Position numbers and translations under genes: made by a program
Notes under the pieces: model-generated
What the model saw: the letters and a program-made list of their open reading frames with translations, nothing else
The model's database searches: none
What the model was told of the DNA's origin: nothing
NCBI GenBank assembly: GCA_021432635.1
Contig: MU270086.1
Location: 62,001-126,000 of the forward strand
DNA: 64,000 nt
Direction: 5' to 3'
DNA from: Thozetella sp. PMI_491
Taxonomy: Eukaryota; Ascomycota; Sordariomycetes; Chaetosphaeriales; Chaetosphaeriaceae
Part shown: one piece after another, positions 10,809 through 22,039 of the stretch
Numbering within the stretch: the stretch's first letter is position 1
Layout: the number at the start of each line of letters is the position of its first letter

Positions 10809-12496
10809 ATGGTCTTCAAGGCGTCCCTCGTGTCCGCCCTCCTGCTCTTGGGCCAGACCCAGGCAGCCCTCCAGCCCATCGTCATGAAGGTGAGGATCTC
10901 GCGAACTTGAAGGCGGAGTCCCGCACGCATGCCAATGGACCACTAACCCCCGCTTCACTGTTATAGGGCACCAAGTTCTACTACCAGAACGGCACCCAGT
11001 TCTTCATCAAGGGCGTTGCATACCAACAAGACAGCGCCGCCGCTGGTCAGACGTCGACCTCGACCACGTACACCGATCCTCTGGCCGACGAGGCCGCCTG
11101 CACGCGCGACGTGCCCCTCCTCCAGCAGCTCGGCACCAACACGATCCGTACCTATGCCATCGACCCCACGGCCAACCACGATGCTTGCATGAAGCTTCTC
11201 GACGCCGCCGGCATCTATGTCATTAGCGATCTCAGCGAGCCCGCGCTGTCGATCAACCGCGATGACCCCAAGTGGGACGTGGAGCTGTACACCCGCTACA
11301 CGTCCGTCGTCAAGACCATGAGCCAGTACTCCAACGTCATCGGCTTCTTTGCGGGCAACGAAGTTACGAACAACAAGACCAACACCCCTGCCTCGGCCTT
11401 CGTCAAGGCCGCCGTCCGTGACACCAAGGCCTACATCGCCGCCAACGTCAACCGGTGGATGGGTGTCGGCTATGCCGCCAACGACGATGCTGATATCCGT
11501 GCTGACATCGCCCACTACTTCAACTGCGGCAACCAGAGCCAGGCTATTGACTTCTGGGGCTACAACATCTACGAGTGGTGCGGCCAGAGCACCTTCGAGT
11601 CGTCCGGCTACAAGACCCAGGTCGACTTCTTCCAGAACTACTCGATCCCCGTCTTCTTCGCCGAGTACGGCTGCAACAACCCCGGCGGTGCCGCTGGCCG
11701 TATCTGGCAGGAGACCGATGCTCTCTACTCGAGCCAAATGACCGGCGTCATCTCGGGTGGTATCGTCTACATGTACTTCCAGGAGGCCAACGACTTCGGT
11801 CTCGTCAGCGTCAGCGGCAGCTCTGCCACCACCCTGAAGGACTTTGCCCCGCTCGCGACCAAGATCGCTACCGCTAACCCCACCGGCACCTCGTCTGACG
11901 CTTACACCCCGACCAACTCGCCCGCCTCCTGCCCGGACGTTGGCGCTGCCTGGGCCGCCTCCGGCAACAGCCTGCCCCCGACCCCCGATGAGACTGTGTG
12001 CGACTGCATGTTCAAGAGCCTGTCGTGCGTGCCCTCGTCGAGCGCGACTACCTCGGACTACAAGACCATCTTCGACTACATCTGTACCAACGACCAGAAG
12101 GCATGCGGCTTCATCAGCGCCAACACCACCACCGGCGTCTACGGCCCGTACTCGATGTGCAACGACACCCAGAAGCTCGGCGCCCTGCTCGATGCCTACT
12201 ACAAGAACCAGAACAAGGCCTCGACCGCCTGCGACTTCAAGGGCAAGGCCTCGGTCGTGAGCGGTGCCAGCGCTGCCTCCAGCTGCACCGCCGCCCTCTC
12301 CAGCGCCTCGTCCGCCGCCAGCGTTGCCGCCACTGCCACTGTCGGCTCCAACACCGCGTCCGGCTCGGGTTCCTCCAAGAGCAGCAACATCGCTGTCCCC
12401 ATCCCCATGAAGAACCTCCTGACCGTCGGCGACATGGCCATCGGCGCCTACCTTGTGGTCGCCATGGTCGTTGGTGGTGGTATGGTCCTGTTGTAA
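10809..12496 (+). CDS. gas1: GH72 1,3-beta-glucanosyltransferase with X8/CBM43 module, GPI-anchored
   Basis: A Gas/Gel/Phr family enzyme that cleaves and re-ligates beta-1,3-glucan chains at the outer face of the plasma membrane and so elongates wall glucan. Exons are 10809-10889 and 10967-12496; the 77-bp intron has GTGAGG, CACTAAC and TATAG. The protein has 536 aa. Seen: a signal peptide (residues 1 to about 20, ending QTQA), the GH72 core with catalytic Glu in GNEV (E159) and in AEYGCN (E260), then a cysteine-rich X8 domain from about residue 330 to 420 (CPDVGAAW, CDCMF, CGFI). A Ser/Ala-rich stretch follows, then a hydrophobic C-terminus typical of a GPI signal. The X8 module places it in the GH72+ subgroup with yeast Gas1. 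The symbol names the family; the exact paralogue (gel or gas number) is not decided. Confidence 0.95.
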
Positions 12497-14356
12497 ATAC
12501 GCGAAGAAGGGGTTGTGTCGATTTCCTGTCTCCGAGGCTCTCGTGTGGGTAGATCCATGGCCAATCATCATTGCAAAAGGTCTCTGCAAACGGCGTTCCG
12601 TCATCTTTTTTTATGTTATGTTAATCCCAACCCGCATGGACCGCAGTCGCTGCTGCGTATCCGTGGGGGGGCTGTTACTACCACGTAGGATATTTTATTT
12701 GGTCAGATATGTGCTTGCCAAATCGTAGGAATGAGAGATACTGTTGGGCTATGCTTGTTCATTGTCACACCTGCCGTGATGCTCCTATACGCTTCTCTTC
12801 CCTCTAACACGTCCGGGTAATAGGTATAGCTAAAGTGAATCCGATCTTTTCATCTGAAACCTTGACCTTGAGAACCTATCGGATCCGTCGTCTGTTCACA
12901 CAGTGTTCGGGCCGTGAGGAGGTTGCCTCCCGCCCAAAAGTATCAACCGGGGCAGTGTACTCTGCGCCCCGTTTCGACCGACTCGGCCCTCAACCCCGTC
13001 CGAGTTCGAGGACTGTGAGTCTAGGTCCCCTGAGTGTCCATCTCCATGTTTGAGGCTCATCTCATATTGGCGCTCGCCTCGCTCCTAGCCGGGTCTTTCC
13101 TTGCAGGCGCGCACATCTGTCCCTGGAAATTGGGCGCGGCGGCGGTGGGCGAGCCAGTAGATAGTCCGAGTAGCCCGCCAAGGGAAGCGGAAGCAGCGCG
13201 CAGGATGTCGTTAAGGGGGCGCTGCGGGATGGAGATATCATTAAGAGTGGGTGTCATCCAGGGCATGCTGGACATGAAGGGCAGGGGGGATGAGGGCGGT
13301 AATGATGAAGAGAATACTCGGTATGTGTCTTCCAAGCCCGGGCTAGGTTGTCTGGCTGGTCGGTAAGAGTAAGAGCAAGGAGGTCCTTCATCACCTGTGC
13401 TCGAAGATTTGGGAGTCGATATCTGAGATCCCTTGTCCTGTACCCTTGCAATATGGCTTGCATCAGGGAAGCTCTTCCGCGCCCCTTCATGAAGCGCTAG
13501 GCGGCCGTCGTAATCATTTTTTAACTTCAGAGCATCTCATGCGCTGAACGCCTCAACTCAGCATATTTGATTCCCTCTGAGCGAAACTCCCTCTTATCCT
13601 CTCCAGGTCACAACGTATGTTTCCCGGAGCTTTTGCCTACTTTTGTCTCTCCAAGCTGTTAGTGACAAATCGTATAAGAATTCCACAAGATATGGACAAT
13701 ATTGGACTCTGGCAAAAGCCGCAGGAAAGGCGTTGAAGATGAGTGGCTGGCCAGACTTGAGTCCAATGGTCCTGGGTCATCTAAAGAGCCTCTTACATCC
13801 TAGTCAATCAAAATCAGGTGTAGGATTCATACGTCCTCTGTCTTGCCAAGCCTCATAATCCTAGTTTGGATCGAACTGTGAGCGCCTCGATGCTGCGCAC
13901 TACGCCTCGCCTTTTCGACGTGATCTAGACATAGAGGGAGCAAACAACGGGGGCTGAAAGACACACGCCGGAGTGCTAACTTTGAGCTGCGTCAGTTTTG
14001 TTCGTCAGCCGGGCCAATTTCTGTCCAAACTTCGCATGGATTCGTGGGCCGAGCTCGGGATGAGGGGATCCAGGGGTTGCGGTGATAGGCTAGAGGCCAC
14101 GAATAGTAGCCTTGCATCCGCAAGGCCGACAAGAATTGCCCCAAATTGGCAGCTATGTCCTAGATCGCCTCGAAAGAGGTCACATCACCGCTCCTAGCCT
14201 GCGCCGAAGCAATGATTGGTAATGCGTCGATGAGACCTGAAGATTTACAAATACAGCCATGTCTCACGGCTAAGGGGCCCGTCTCTGGACGCATCACTGC
14301 ACTCCGTACACCTCCACGCCAAAAAGAACACCCAGCCTTCCTTCTCATCGTTTCCG
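12497..14356. other. Intergenic
   Basis: 3' flank of the GH72 gene and upstream region of the aminotransferase. Open frames such as 13034-13366 have no domain and no support. No RNA gene or clear repeat is seen. Confidence 0.5.
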
Positions 14357-15253
14357 ATGGCCCTAAACAGCCAAGTGGCGGGTGGCATGCCGACGCCATT
14401 CTACATCTTCACCTCTATCCGATTCGAACCTAGCCTAACGTCAAGCAGGAATGAACGCTATACAGCATATCTGTATCTTCCGTATCATGTCTATCGCCTT
14501 CGAGATGCGGCCAGAGAGTTCTCGTTTCGTATTTTAGAGGAACGGTTGAGAGATGATGCAACGGCCTTGGAGTATCTGAAGGACGCCGTCGATGCGGCCG
14601 TGCCTGACAACAATGTGCCGTGGCGTGCTAGGCTCGCATTCGACAAGGACGGTACTGTCTACTCGACCATCACCCAGCTTCCGAGCCAGGATGGGTTCGT
14701 CTGGACCCTGCCTGAGCCGGAGGAAATACTTGAACAGAAGGAACCCTTGCCCTCTAAAGCATCAATCTACGCCGAATACCTGTTACAAGCCAAGAACCGC
14801 CTGCCTATCCCGGTGTTTGATGTCTTCGTTGACAGCCAGCCCGCCACGGCATCTGTATATACCAGACACAAAACCGCAGTTCGCCAGATGTACACGGATT
14901 CCCGTGCGCGGGCCGGCCTTGAGTCGTACGAAGAGCCCGAAGAGGTTCTCCTGTGGAATAAAGACGGCCTTTTGATGGAAGGCAGCATCAGTACTGTTTT
15001 TGTGTGGAGACATCAGGGCAATGGCGGAGGAGCGGGCATATATCTGGCGACTCCGCCTTTGTCCTCTGGCCCAAATGCAGGGGCTACACGGCGGTACGCG
15101 CTGGAAAAGGGGCTTTGTGTAGAAGAAGATATCAAAGTCCAGGAGCTTCGAGACGGAGAGGAGATATGGCTCAGCCATGCAACCTATGGCTTTTTCCCCG
15201 GAAGAATTCGACTGGGGTTTAAAGAGCCACAGGGGGCTGCTGCTTCTCACTAA
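14357..15253 (+). CDS. abz2: Class IV PLP aminotransferase-fold enzyme, likely 4-amino-4-deoxychorismate lyase
   Basis: Single exon, 298 aa. Class IV PLP proteins include branched-chain aminotransferases and ADC lyase; the latter releases pyruvate from aminodeoxychorismate to give p-aminobenzoate for folate. Features seen: YLPYHVYRLRDAA near the N-terminus, the candidate PLP lysine in RHKTAVRQMY, the cofactor-binding loop LLMEGSISTVFV, and GATRRYALEKG near the C-terminus. These fit fungal Abz2-like proteins better than BCATs, which are longer. No targeting signal is clear, so it is presumably cytosolic. The start is the ATG before GGMPTPFYIFTSIRF; an additional upstream exon is not needed. 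Fungal ADC lyases are divergent, so a D-amino acid or other class IV activity cannot be ruled out. Confidence 0.75.
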   Translation: MALNSQVAGGMPTPFYIFTSIRFEPSLTSSRNERYTAYLYLPYHVYRLRDAAREFSFRILEERLRDDATALEYLKDAVDAAVPDNNVPWRARLAFDKDGTVYSTITQLPSQDGFVWTLPEPEEILEQKEPLPSKASIYAEYLLQAKNRLPIPVFDVFVDSQPATASVYTRHKTAVRQMYTDSRARAGLESYEEPEEVLLWNKDGLLMEGSISTVFVWRHQGNGGGAGIYLATPPLSSGPNAGATRRYALEKGLCVEEDIKVQELRDGEEIWLSHATYGFFPGRIRLGFKEPQGAAASH

Positions 15254-15642
15254 GAGACACCTTCGTTGGCTGGTAGTTTGGTAGTCTCAAAAGACAGTTT
15301 GATGTCTCAGCTTGACTGCCAGGGTCAAAGGGGGAATTTGACGATTATGGAAGAAACAGAAGGTCCAAGTTCCACTGGTTTGTTCTCGTCGACCCTGGCT
15401 TCCAGCAGCTCTATCAATTCTTCATGATTCTCTTGCTCTGGGCAAAGATATATGAAGCCTGAAGTTCCAATGAAAGAACAATGAACGCTTGCTGTATAGA
15501 ATGGGGACCGCCTCCCGTGTACTGCCGTCAAGGTGCGGAGGCACGCAGTTCGGACAGGTCGTCATATACTCCGTCGCTAGCTAAACCGCAACTTCTACGA
15601 GACTTCCTCGCATCAAGGCAGGAACAACACCACTTGCCCACC
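15254..15642. other. Short intergenic region
   Basis: Separates two same-strand genes. The frame of the next gene is open back to 15481, but the ATG at 15643 has the better start context. Nothing else is seen. Confidence 0.4.
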
Positions 15643-16260
15643 ATGTCGGCGCCTGCATCATCCAAATACGGACCTCCCGCCAGCTTCGAGGTTCTCTGCG
15701 AACGCTGGGGCACGCCGCCCGCTGAGCTGACCACGGCTACCGTCGAGTACATCGCCCATGGCTTTCTCTGCGAAGCGAAACTTCGTAAGCGCAAGTACGG
15801 GTCGGGCCGTGCTCGTCGGGCCTGCACCATGGCGGCCAAGATGCTCCGCGGCATCAGCGGCGTTCTTTCAGTACCTAGGCATGCCGACCCGGAGGGGCTG
15901 AGCGGAGGTGGCGACGCGCACTCAACGACTGAGAACGGCCGTTCAATGGATGTAGAGCGGGAGCCTCAGCTAGTCCAGCCTATCGAAGGGGTTGAAGGGA
16001 GCGGCGTTGACAATGCTGAGGCCCTGGGGCTCCGATCAGAGATTCGGATTGGAGACCGCGAGAATAGCGTCGTCGTGAGCACCGCCAGAGGCTCGACCCC
16101 TTTGGTCCTCCCGGAGCGGCCCGCCCAGACCGCCTCCGGTCTTACTCTGGAGCAACTAGAGCTCAGGTCCCGGTGGATGGTCGAGGTACTAGTCCCCAAG
16201 CTGGAGACCATCAACCGCGAACTCGAGGGCTACAGCATTCACCCCGAGAACTCGAACTAG
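15643..16260 (+). CDS. Hypothetical protein, 205 aa
   Basis: I do not recognise this protein. The start at 15643 is chosen for its CCCACCATG context and because the region upstream in the same frame (from 15481) is low-complexity. The N-terminal 65 residues look folded and basic (LCERWGTPPAELTT, CEAKLRKRKYGSGRARR). The middle is acidic and disordered, and the C-terminus has a predicted helix (LEQLELRSRWMVEVLVPKL). There is no signal peptide or membrane segment. The basic patch KLRKRKYGSGRARR could be a nuclear localisation signal, which is inference only. Confidence 0.55.
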   Translation: MSAPASSKYGPPASFEVLCERWGTPPAELTTATVEYIAHGFLCEAKLRKRKYGSGRARRACTMAAKMLRGISGVLSVPRHADPEGLSGGGDAHSTTENGRSMDVEREPQLVQPIEGVEGSGVDNAEALGLRSEIRIGDRENSVVVSTARGSTPLVLPERPAQTASGLTLEQLELRSRWMVEVLVPKLETINRELEGYSIHPENSN

Positions 16261-16824
16261 ATACCATCTTTCGACACAATCTCGGCGTGTACGAAGAGTC
16301 TCTAAGCCGTCAACCCATGTTGTCCCACACCCGATTGAACAGCAATAGCCGCTTTTGGGCGCCCTGGGCGAGCTCATCCTGTAAGAACCGGGAAACCGCT
16401 ATGGCAGCAAAAGGGATGAAACTACAAGCGATATAACACGAGCAAATTGGACTGGGTGGAACTGCGGGAATGAAGGATGTCGCCGTTATCATGGGTTTTC
16501 TTTTCAGAGAACTGGAAACTGGGTAACCCAGTATGGATATCTGGGATAGATAGCTTGCTCTTCTATCATGCTTGGGCTGCTTTGTAAAGGTGGGAAGCAG
16601 TGTGGGTAGAAATAAGGAGCATTGGCAATTCAACGTCCAGTTTGCGAGTCGTAGGACACGGTCACAGCTGACTCGGCACTTCAGGACTCCTTGGACGGAG
16701 GACTGGTCCCAGCACCTCCCATTCTGGGTGATGCGTAGCCCAGTCTGGCTTGGTCGCTCCACGGACGACGAGAGCGCTTGTCTTCTGCCTTCTCGATACG
16801 GTCTGCCGGTTCCACCAGTGTGCC
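16261..16824. other. Intergenic between convergent genes
   Basis: Shared 3' flank of the hypothetical gene (plus) and the small basic protein gene (minus). Nothing distinctive is seen. Confidence 0.4.
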
Positions 16825-17230
16825 TCAGGAGATATCCTCATCCATCTGTGCGTCCTCCCCCTTTGATGTCTTCTCCTTCACAGCCGGTACGTCTGCGTCA
16901 CCTCAGTTAGCGATCATTCGTCTGACCGGAGGATGCTCGGTTCAAGCACGTACCTTTCATCTCGACCTCGCCCTCGGCCGCCATCTTGCGCTTCAGGGCA
17001 TACCCGAGCTTCCTCTCGAGCTTCCGCTGCTTCTTGGAGCTGACGGCCTTGTTGGGCCCGCTGTTTGGGAGCAGGCCGGGCCGGGCGCCGCGTTTCGCGT
17101 CGGCCTTGGAGATGCCTAGCTTGCGTAGCTGGCCGTCCGTCGTCTTCTTCTGGTTCCCTTTCTTGCTCTTGGAGGCGCGCGCGACCAGCCGGTTGCGCGA
17201 GGGAACGTTCGGGTTCTTGACGTTGACCAT
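16825..17230 (-). CDS. Small basic protein, probable ribosome-biogenesis (Alb1-like) factor
   Basis: Two exons on the minus strand: 16954-17230 and 16825-16892. The 61-bp intron has GTACGT donor, GCTAAC branch and ACGCAG acceptor. The product has 114 aa. It begins MVNVKNPNVPSRNRLVARAS, is rich in Lys and Arg (SKKQRKLERKLGYALKRKM) and ends with a short acidic tail (EDAQMDEDIS). Small Lys/Arg-rich proteins with this opening and an acidic end are annotated in filamentous fungi as nucleolar or 60S-assembly factors such as Alb1. The assignment rests on composition and recall of the pattern, not on a domain match. A poly(A/T) run lies about 95 bases upstream of the start, at 17327-17343. Confidence 0.6.
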
Positions 17231-17799
17231 CTTGGCGCGAGTCGGAGGCGGTAGCCTCGTCTGGGTCGGGGGGATGGCTTTCGAGAACTTGACCGCCGGG
17301 GGTGGGATGGGAGACGAGAGACAGCCAAAAAAAAAAAAAAAAAGGCGGGACAAAATTTTGGTGGGGGAGTCTAGAATCGCGGGGTCGAGCCACAACTGCT
17401 AAGGCCCAAGCTTAGGAGCAGAATAAACCCCTATAAATTAGGATAACCAGTGCAACGAGGAGCCAGTTACACACACTAAGTTGGCCACTAATACGCGCAT
17501 AGCCTGACATCACACTTCGCACAAGAGACTAGATATAATCCCTAGGATATTGAATTACTATAAACTCAAGACGGCTAGTAGTATTACCCAAAAAGAAGAA
17601 CTCCAAAATATACCTGCCCGTCAGCCCGCCCCAGTCCAGCTCACCCCAGCCTTCCGAAATGCGCCTCTATCCCATCCCGGGTATCCTACAAGACTGCGAC
17701 CTGCCCCCAGGACATGTCGACCCCTATCATGACACAGCCCGACGATGACACCGCACCATATGTCTCATCTGCCATTTCCGCCCGCTCCTGCGGCCGCCC
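17231..17799. other. Intergenic with 17-base A run
   Basis: Contains the upstream region of the small basic protein gene, including A17 at 17327-17343 (T17 on its coding strand), and the 3' flank of the lipoxygenase gene. The 17400-17600 part is AT-richer. No gene is seen. Confidence 0.45.
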
Positions 17800-20171
17800 T
17801 TAGATGAGAATGGATACGGCGGTCAGGCCGGGGTCCATGACCATGTAGGGGATGGCGCCCTTGTCCATACCGGTGCTGTTGTAGTAAAACCGCTTCTGCA
17901 GGATCTGGAGCTCGCGGTAGAAGATCTCGCTGATGTCGCGGATCTGCTGGTCCTTGGGGTCCTCCTTGTAGCGGTACACGCGCCACTGGCTGGCGGCATA
18001 GTTGAGCAGGCTGCGGTCATCGTCGACCTTGTAGCTCAGCAGCCACGGCACCTGCGCGGCGAGCATCCACTGGCGCTGGCGGTTCATGGGCATCGAGGCC
18101 ACGAAGTCGGCCTCTTTCAACGCCTGGAGCTCGGCCAGCGTCTTGGGCGGCGGTTGGCACAGGCTCGGCGGCTTGGCCAGCACGAAGGCTTGGTAAAAGT
18201 TCTGCAGGTAATTGACGGTCGAGTGGAACGGCGCCGCGATGTGGATGCACATAGTGACGGCATCGGTCAGCTGGTCGAGCGTCTGGATGTCGGGGAACGT
18301 CTTCATCTGGCCGCCTGTGTGCACCTCGTGGCACCACTCGCGGATGTACGGGTCAGCCGCGACCTGGGCGTCGGCCTCGCCGCCGGCCTGGTCGTAGTAT
18401 AGCTCGAGCATGGACTTGACGTAGGCGCGGATCGCGTTCCACATGGGTACGATGTTCTTGGCGTAGGCGTAGTTCTTGTACTTGGGGTTGTCAAGGCCGG
18501 CCTCGTCGCCCGGGAAGCCGCGCCGCCGCAGGTCGTTGGGCACGTAGCTGCCCTGGAAGTCGTACGAAGCGTACGCGTCCTGGATAAACGAGAATGCCTG
18601 GTCCGGGTTGATGCCGACGATCTCGACCACCACCTGCGGCACCAGGCTCGCACGCGCTGCCGCGTTGAGCGACAGTGTCTTGTACCAATGGGGGGATAGC
18701 AGGCGGAACACGGGGTGCTCCATGGGTAGGGACCGGTTGGCGGCGACGATGATGGCCTCCTCGACGAAGTGCGACAGGGTGAGGTGCACCGTCAGCTCAT
18801 GGCGCATCCAGTCCGAGACCTGCGCGCACGACTTGGCGTAGCGCCACGCCCAGTCCTCCTTCTCGCCGTCGGTCGGGTCGTCCGGCTTGGTGCGCTTGTT
18901 GAAGATGGTGACAGAGTTGTCCATGGAGCCCTTGTGGTCGATGCAGATGGCCACCGGGTGCAGCTTGCCGTCGTCGTGCAGCTGGAAGAGCGTGACGGCG
19001 CCAACGGCCCAGTTCTCGTCGCTGAACTGCATCTTGTTGTGCATCTCGGCCGCGGGGTCCGACACGCCGGCCGCCTTGCGGAAGTAGCTGCAGTCCTGCA
19101 CGAACAGCGACGCGCGGTCGGCCTGGCTCAGGGCGATCACCCACTTGGCGTCGCCGGTGGTGCGGGCGGCGCCGATGAAATCCTCGATCCACTTGTCGGA
19201 CGCCCGGGTGATGGTGACGGGGTTGGTGCCGGTGAAGCTCTGCTCGGCGAAGCGGCGGTCGCTGTACCAGTCATCCAGGAGGCCGATGTTGCCGCCGTTG
19301 GTGATGTCGGTACCGTGCCTGCGGTGGTGCTTGTTGTAGTCGACGACATCCTGGACCTTGAGACCCTCACCGGGGTTGCTGCCGAAGGCGACGGCGCGCT
19401 CCTTCTCGATCAGCCACTTCTTGGTCTTGCCGAGGAAGCCGTCCTCGTTGGGCGTGACCTTCTGCAGGATCACCATGGTCTCTAGCAGGCCGATCTTGCT
19501 GAAGATCTGGAACTGATTGAAGTCGTCATCCTTGGGGATGTGCTCCAGGTGGGGCGGGTACCGCGCCGTCTTGCCGTCCACCGTGGTCGAGTTCTGGGTG
19601 AACTGGAAGATTTTCTTCTTCTCCTCAAGGCTGATGTAGCGAGGCAGCGTGGGCTCAACCGCCAGCACGTCAAAGTATGTCGCATATCTTTTTCGCGGAA
19701 GAGGGTTAGTCTTGCGCCTCATAGCATACTCATCGCTAGGGGGGGCCTATCGATAGGCCATCTAGCGAGGGCGGCGTCCACTCACGTTTGCTCGATTCTC
19801 TGATACAGCTGAGTTAGGGCGACTTGGGTGCCCGTGTAGGTGCCCCGCTCGATGTTGCCCTTAGGCCCGATGATCTTCTTCGGGTCGTTGGGGTCGAAGG
19901 TCGAGTACAGGTCCATGGCGAGCAGCTCGTTGTTTAGTACGCCAGGGTCGAACGAGGGCAGCGGGGCATCCCGGATGTTCTCGGGCAGCACCTGTGAGAG
20001 AAACTCCTTCTCGCTGGGGTGCTTGAGGATGCTGCAGGGGTCGCACTTGAGGTGCGCGAGCGGGCAGGGCAGCTCCTCAGTCCGGTGGACGGCGGCCATG
20101 ACCTTCTCGGCCGCATGTTCTGCGACCTTCTCGATCTTTTCGACAATGTACGAGTGATGGTAGTCACCCAT
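17800..20171 (-). CDS. Lipoxygenase (two exons), intracellular type with C-terminal Ile
   Basis: Oxygenates polyunsaturated fatty acids such as linoleate to hydroperoxides, precursors of oxylipin signals. Exons are 19786-20171 and 17800-19687; the 98-bp intron has GTGAGT and GACTAAC. The protein has 757 aa. Metal ligands are visible: WMRHELTVH gives H425 and H430, HSTVN gives H617 and N621, and the chain ends SILI so the terminal carboxylate is Ile757. This is the complete ligand set of the family. No signal peptide precedes the catalytic domain, unlike the secreted manganese lipoxygenases that end in Val; it resembles the intracellular iron 13-lipoxygenase of Fusarium. The regiospecificity and the metal are inference. 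There is no partner P450 or dioxygenase next door. Confidence 0.93.
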
Positions 20172-22039
20172 GGTTGGTGGGTAGCGATACGGCGCAGGGG
20201 CTAGCGGAAAGAAAGCACGGGCTGTAACCGTTGACTCGGGACGAGTGAGCTTGTTTAGTCTCGCAGCTTGTCTAGTCCCCAGGCGAATGGTCGACCGAGA
20301 GGAAGAGGGAGGGGAGATACGGGGGCCATATATAAAGCCCACCGCGTGGTTGCCTTCTCTCCCCACCACCGCAACGACAGCCAAGTGTCGCTAGCGGCCC
20401 TCCAGCTCGAAAGTCGAGCAATAGAGCGGCGGCGAGAGTCCCATCGGGGAACGGCCAAATGCGGGCCCCCAGCCTTACGCAGCGGGAACATCCATGGTGG
20501 ATGTTTGGCGGACCACCGCTAACTGCGCCTCAAAATCGCCCACCACCGAACGAGCCATTGGCTGCAGCTACAGGCCAATCCGCCTGTCGCCTCGGCCCCT
20601 CTGGTGGTCCCTGCAGGCCTTCTGCCCCCCCCTCCATCGCCAAAAATGGCACTGTCGGGGCGTCCCCTGGTAGTACCTTGGCCAATCAGCTTGGGCGCGC
20701 AAACAAAGGGTGACCGAGGCTTCCCTAACTATAGCCCTCTCCTTCCGGGAGCTCGGAGGAGAGCTGAATTGGCTGTTCACTAGGACGGCAGCCTGTAAGA
20801 CGCCCGTATTGGCTGCCACCCACCCTGATGGATGGACCTGGAAGGGCCGACTGCGCCACGGCTTCCGCAAGGCTGAGAACGCGAACGAAGCTCAAACTGA
20901 CGAGCAAATCGAGCCACTACAGCTCCTATCCTCGGCTAGCCGCGCCCTCTTGAACTCAATGTGCACGAAACTCGAGCCGGATAGGTTCGATCACCGATCC
21001 TTCATCCCAATCTGTCTCGGGGTTGACATCATCGGGCGATGACAAACAAAGGGAAGGGTGATCTGGTAAGCTGGTGCGAGGCTAGTGGACTACACCGATC
21101 ATCCCACGGCCTACCAGTGTTCACAGGTTCGCCGTAGGCTTGCGGCGTACAATGTCAAGTTGTGCATCCCGTTCGAGTCTGCCCTTGCCCTCTTCCCGCT
21201 CGCTCCGTCGCATTTTTTCTTCTCTGCATTTCTCGAAGCGAAGCGCCCGGTGGGCGGCCGCTGTGCAGTGCGGTACCTGCACTAGTAGTCTCTGTTGCCA
21301 CTGTCAGCATCTCCACTGCGGAACCAGGAAAGGGCTGCAAGTCACCCGGCCGGCCGCGCTGCGCGCGCATCGCAATCGGGTCCCAAGCCGTCGGTGCAGG
21401 AGCCTAGGGGTGGCCGCGAGCCTTTGATTCGCTCTATCCTATCGGAGCTGAACAGAAGCCTCCGAGCCACGTGCTTGGCGCCTGCCGTAAGCCGTCAGCT
21501 TCGCCCTTTTGCAGATAGGACCGAGGTATAGGCCGTCATCTGACTATCCTACGTTGCACTAAACGGCGAGAATCAAACTTGGCGAAAATTTCCCTCTTCG
21601 CCTAGGCACTTTTGTCGCTTACCTACCTACCTAGACTTACCTAGTAGTCGGCGAACTGGACGGGTCTGGCGGGTCGGTCCGCAGTTGGGGTTTCACCCGC
21701 AATGCCCTTAGGCGAAAGCCCCTAGGGTTGCAAGCGGCATGCCCGTGGGCAGGTATGGTCCCTCGCCAGTTCGCTCTGGAAGTGAAATGTCTGGCAAAAC
21801 AGTGGGAGATGCAATGATGAGACGCCTATAGACCGAGATAGGAGAGAGCAGACGAGAAAAAAAAATTACGCTATCCTAAGTTTCTAAAAGGTCTATATCG
21901 GCATGGGTACTATCCGCGCGTGGCGGGCTAGGGCAGTATACGGCAAGAAGCAGTTGCTCCTTCGGCACCTTCCACAACGTAGTGTGGGCCCCGATTAGGC
22001 AACACCCACATCATACTCTAACTTCAGTAGGTAACCTAG
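20172..22039. other. Upstream region of lipoxygenase plus gene-free stretch
   Basis: A TATATA element at 20329-20336 lies about 155 bases before the lipoxygenase start, and CCAAT-type motifs are scattered at 20550-20700. The part from 21540 to 22030 is AT-richer, with a (ACCT)n-like run near 21620. No coding region is supported. Confidence 0.45.

Noticed and set aside
10961-12604. 547-residue open frame antisense to the GH72 gene
   Set aside because: It is a GC-driven mirror of the real gene: mostly Gly, Val, Ala and Asp, with no domain. The plus strand carries clear catalytic motifs.
16907-17395. Longer N-terminus for the small basic protein (poly-Phe start)
   Set aside because: The extension is the translated T17 tract and lacks an ATG in good context. 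The ATG at 17230 starts the conserved-looking part.
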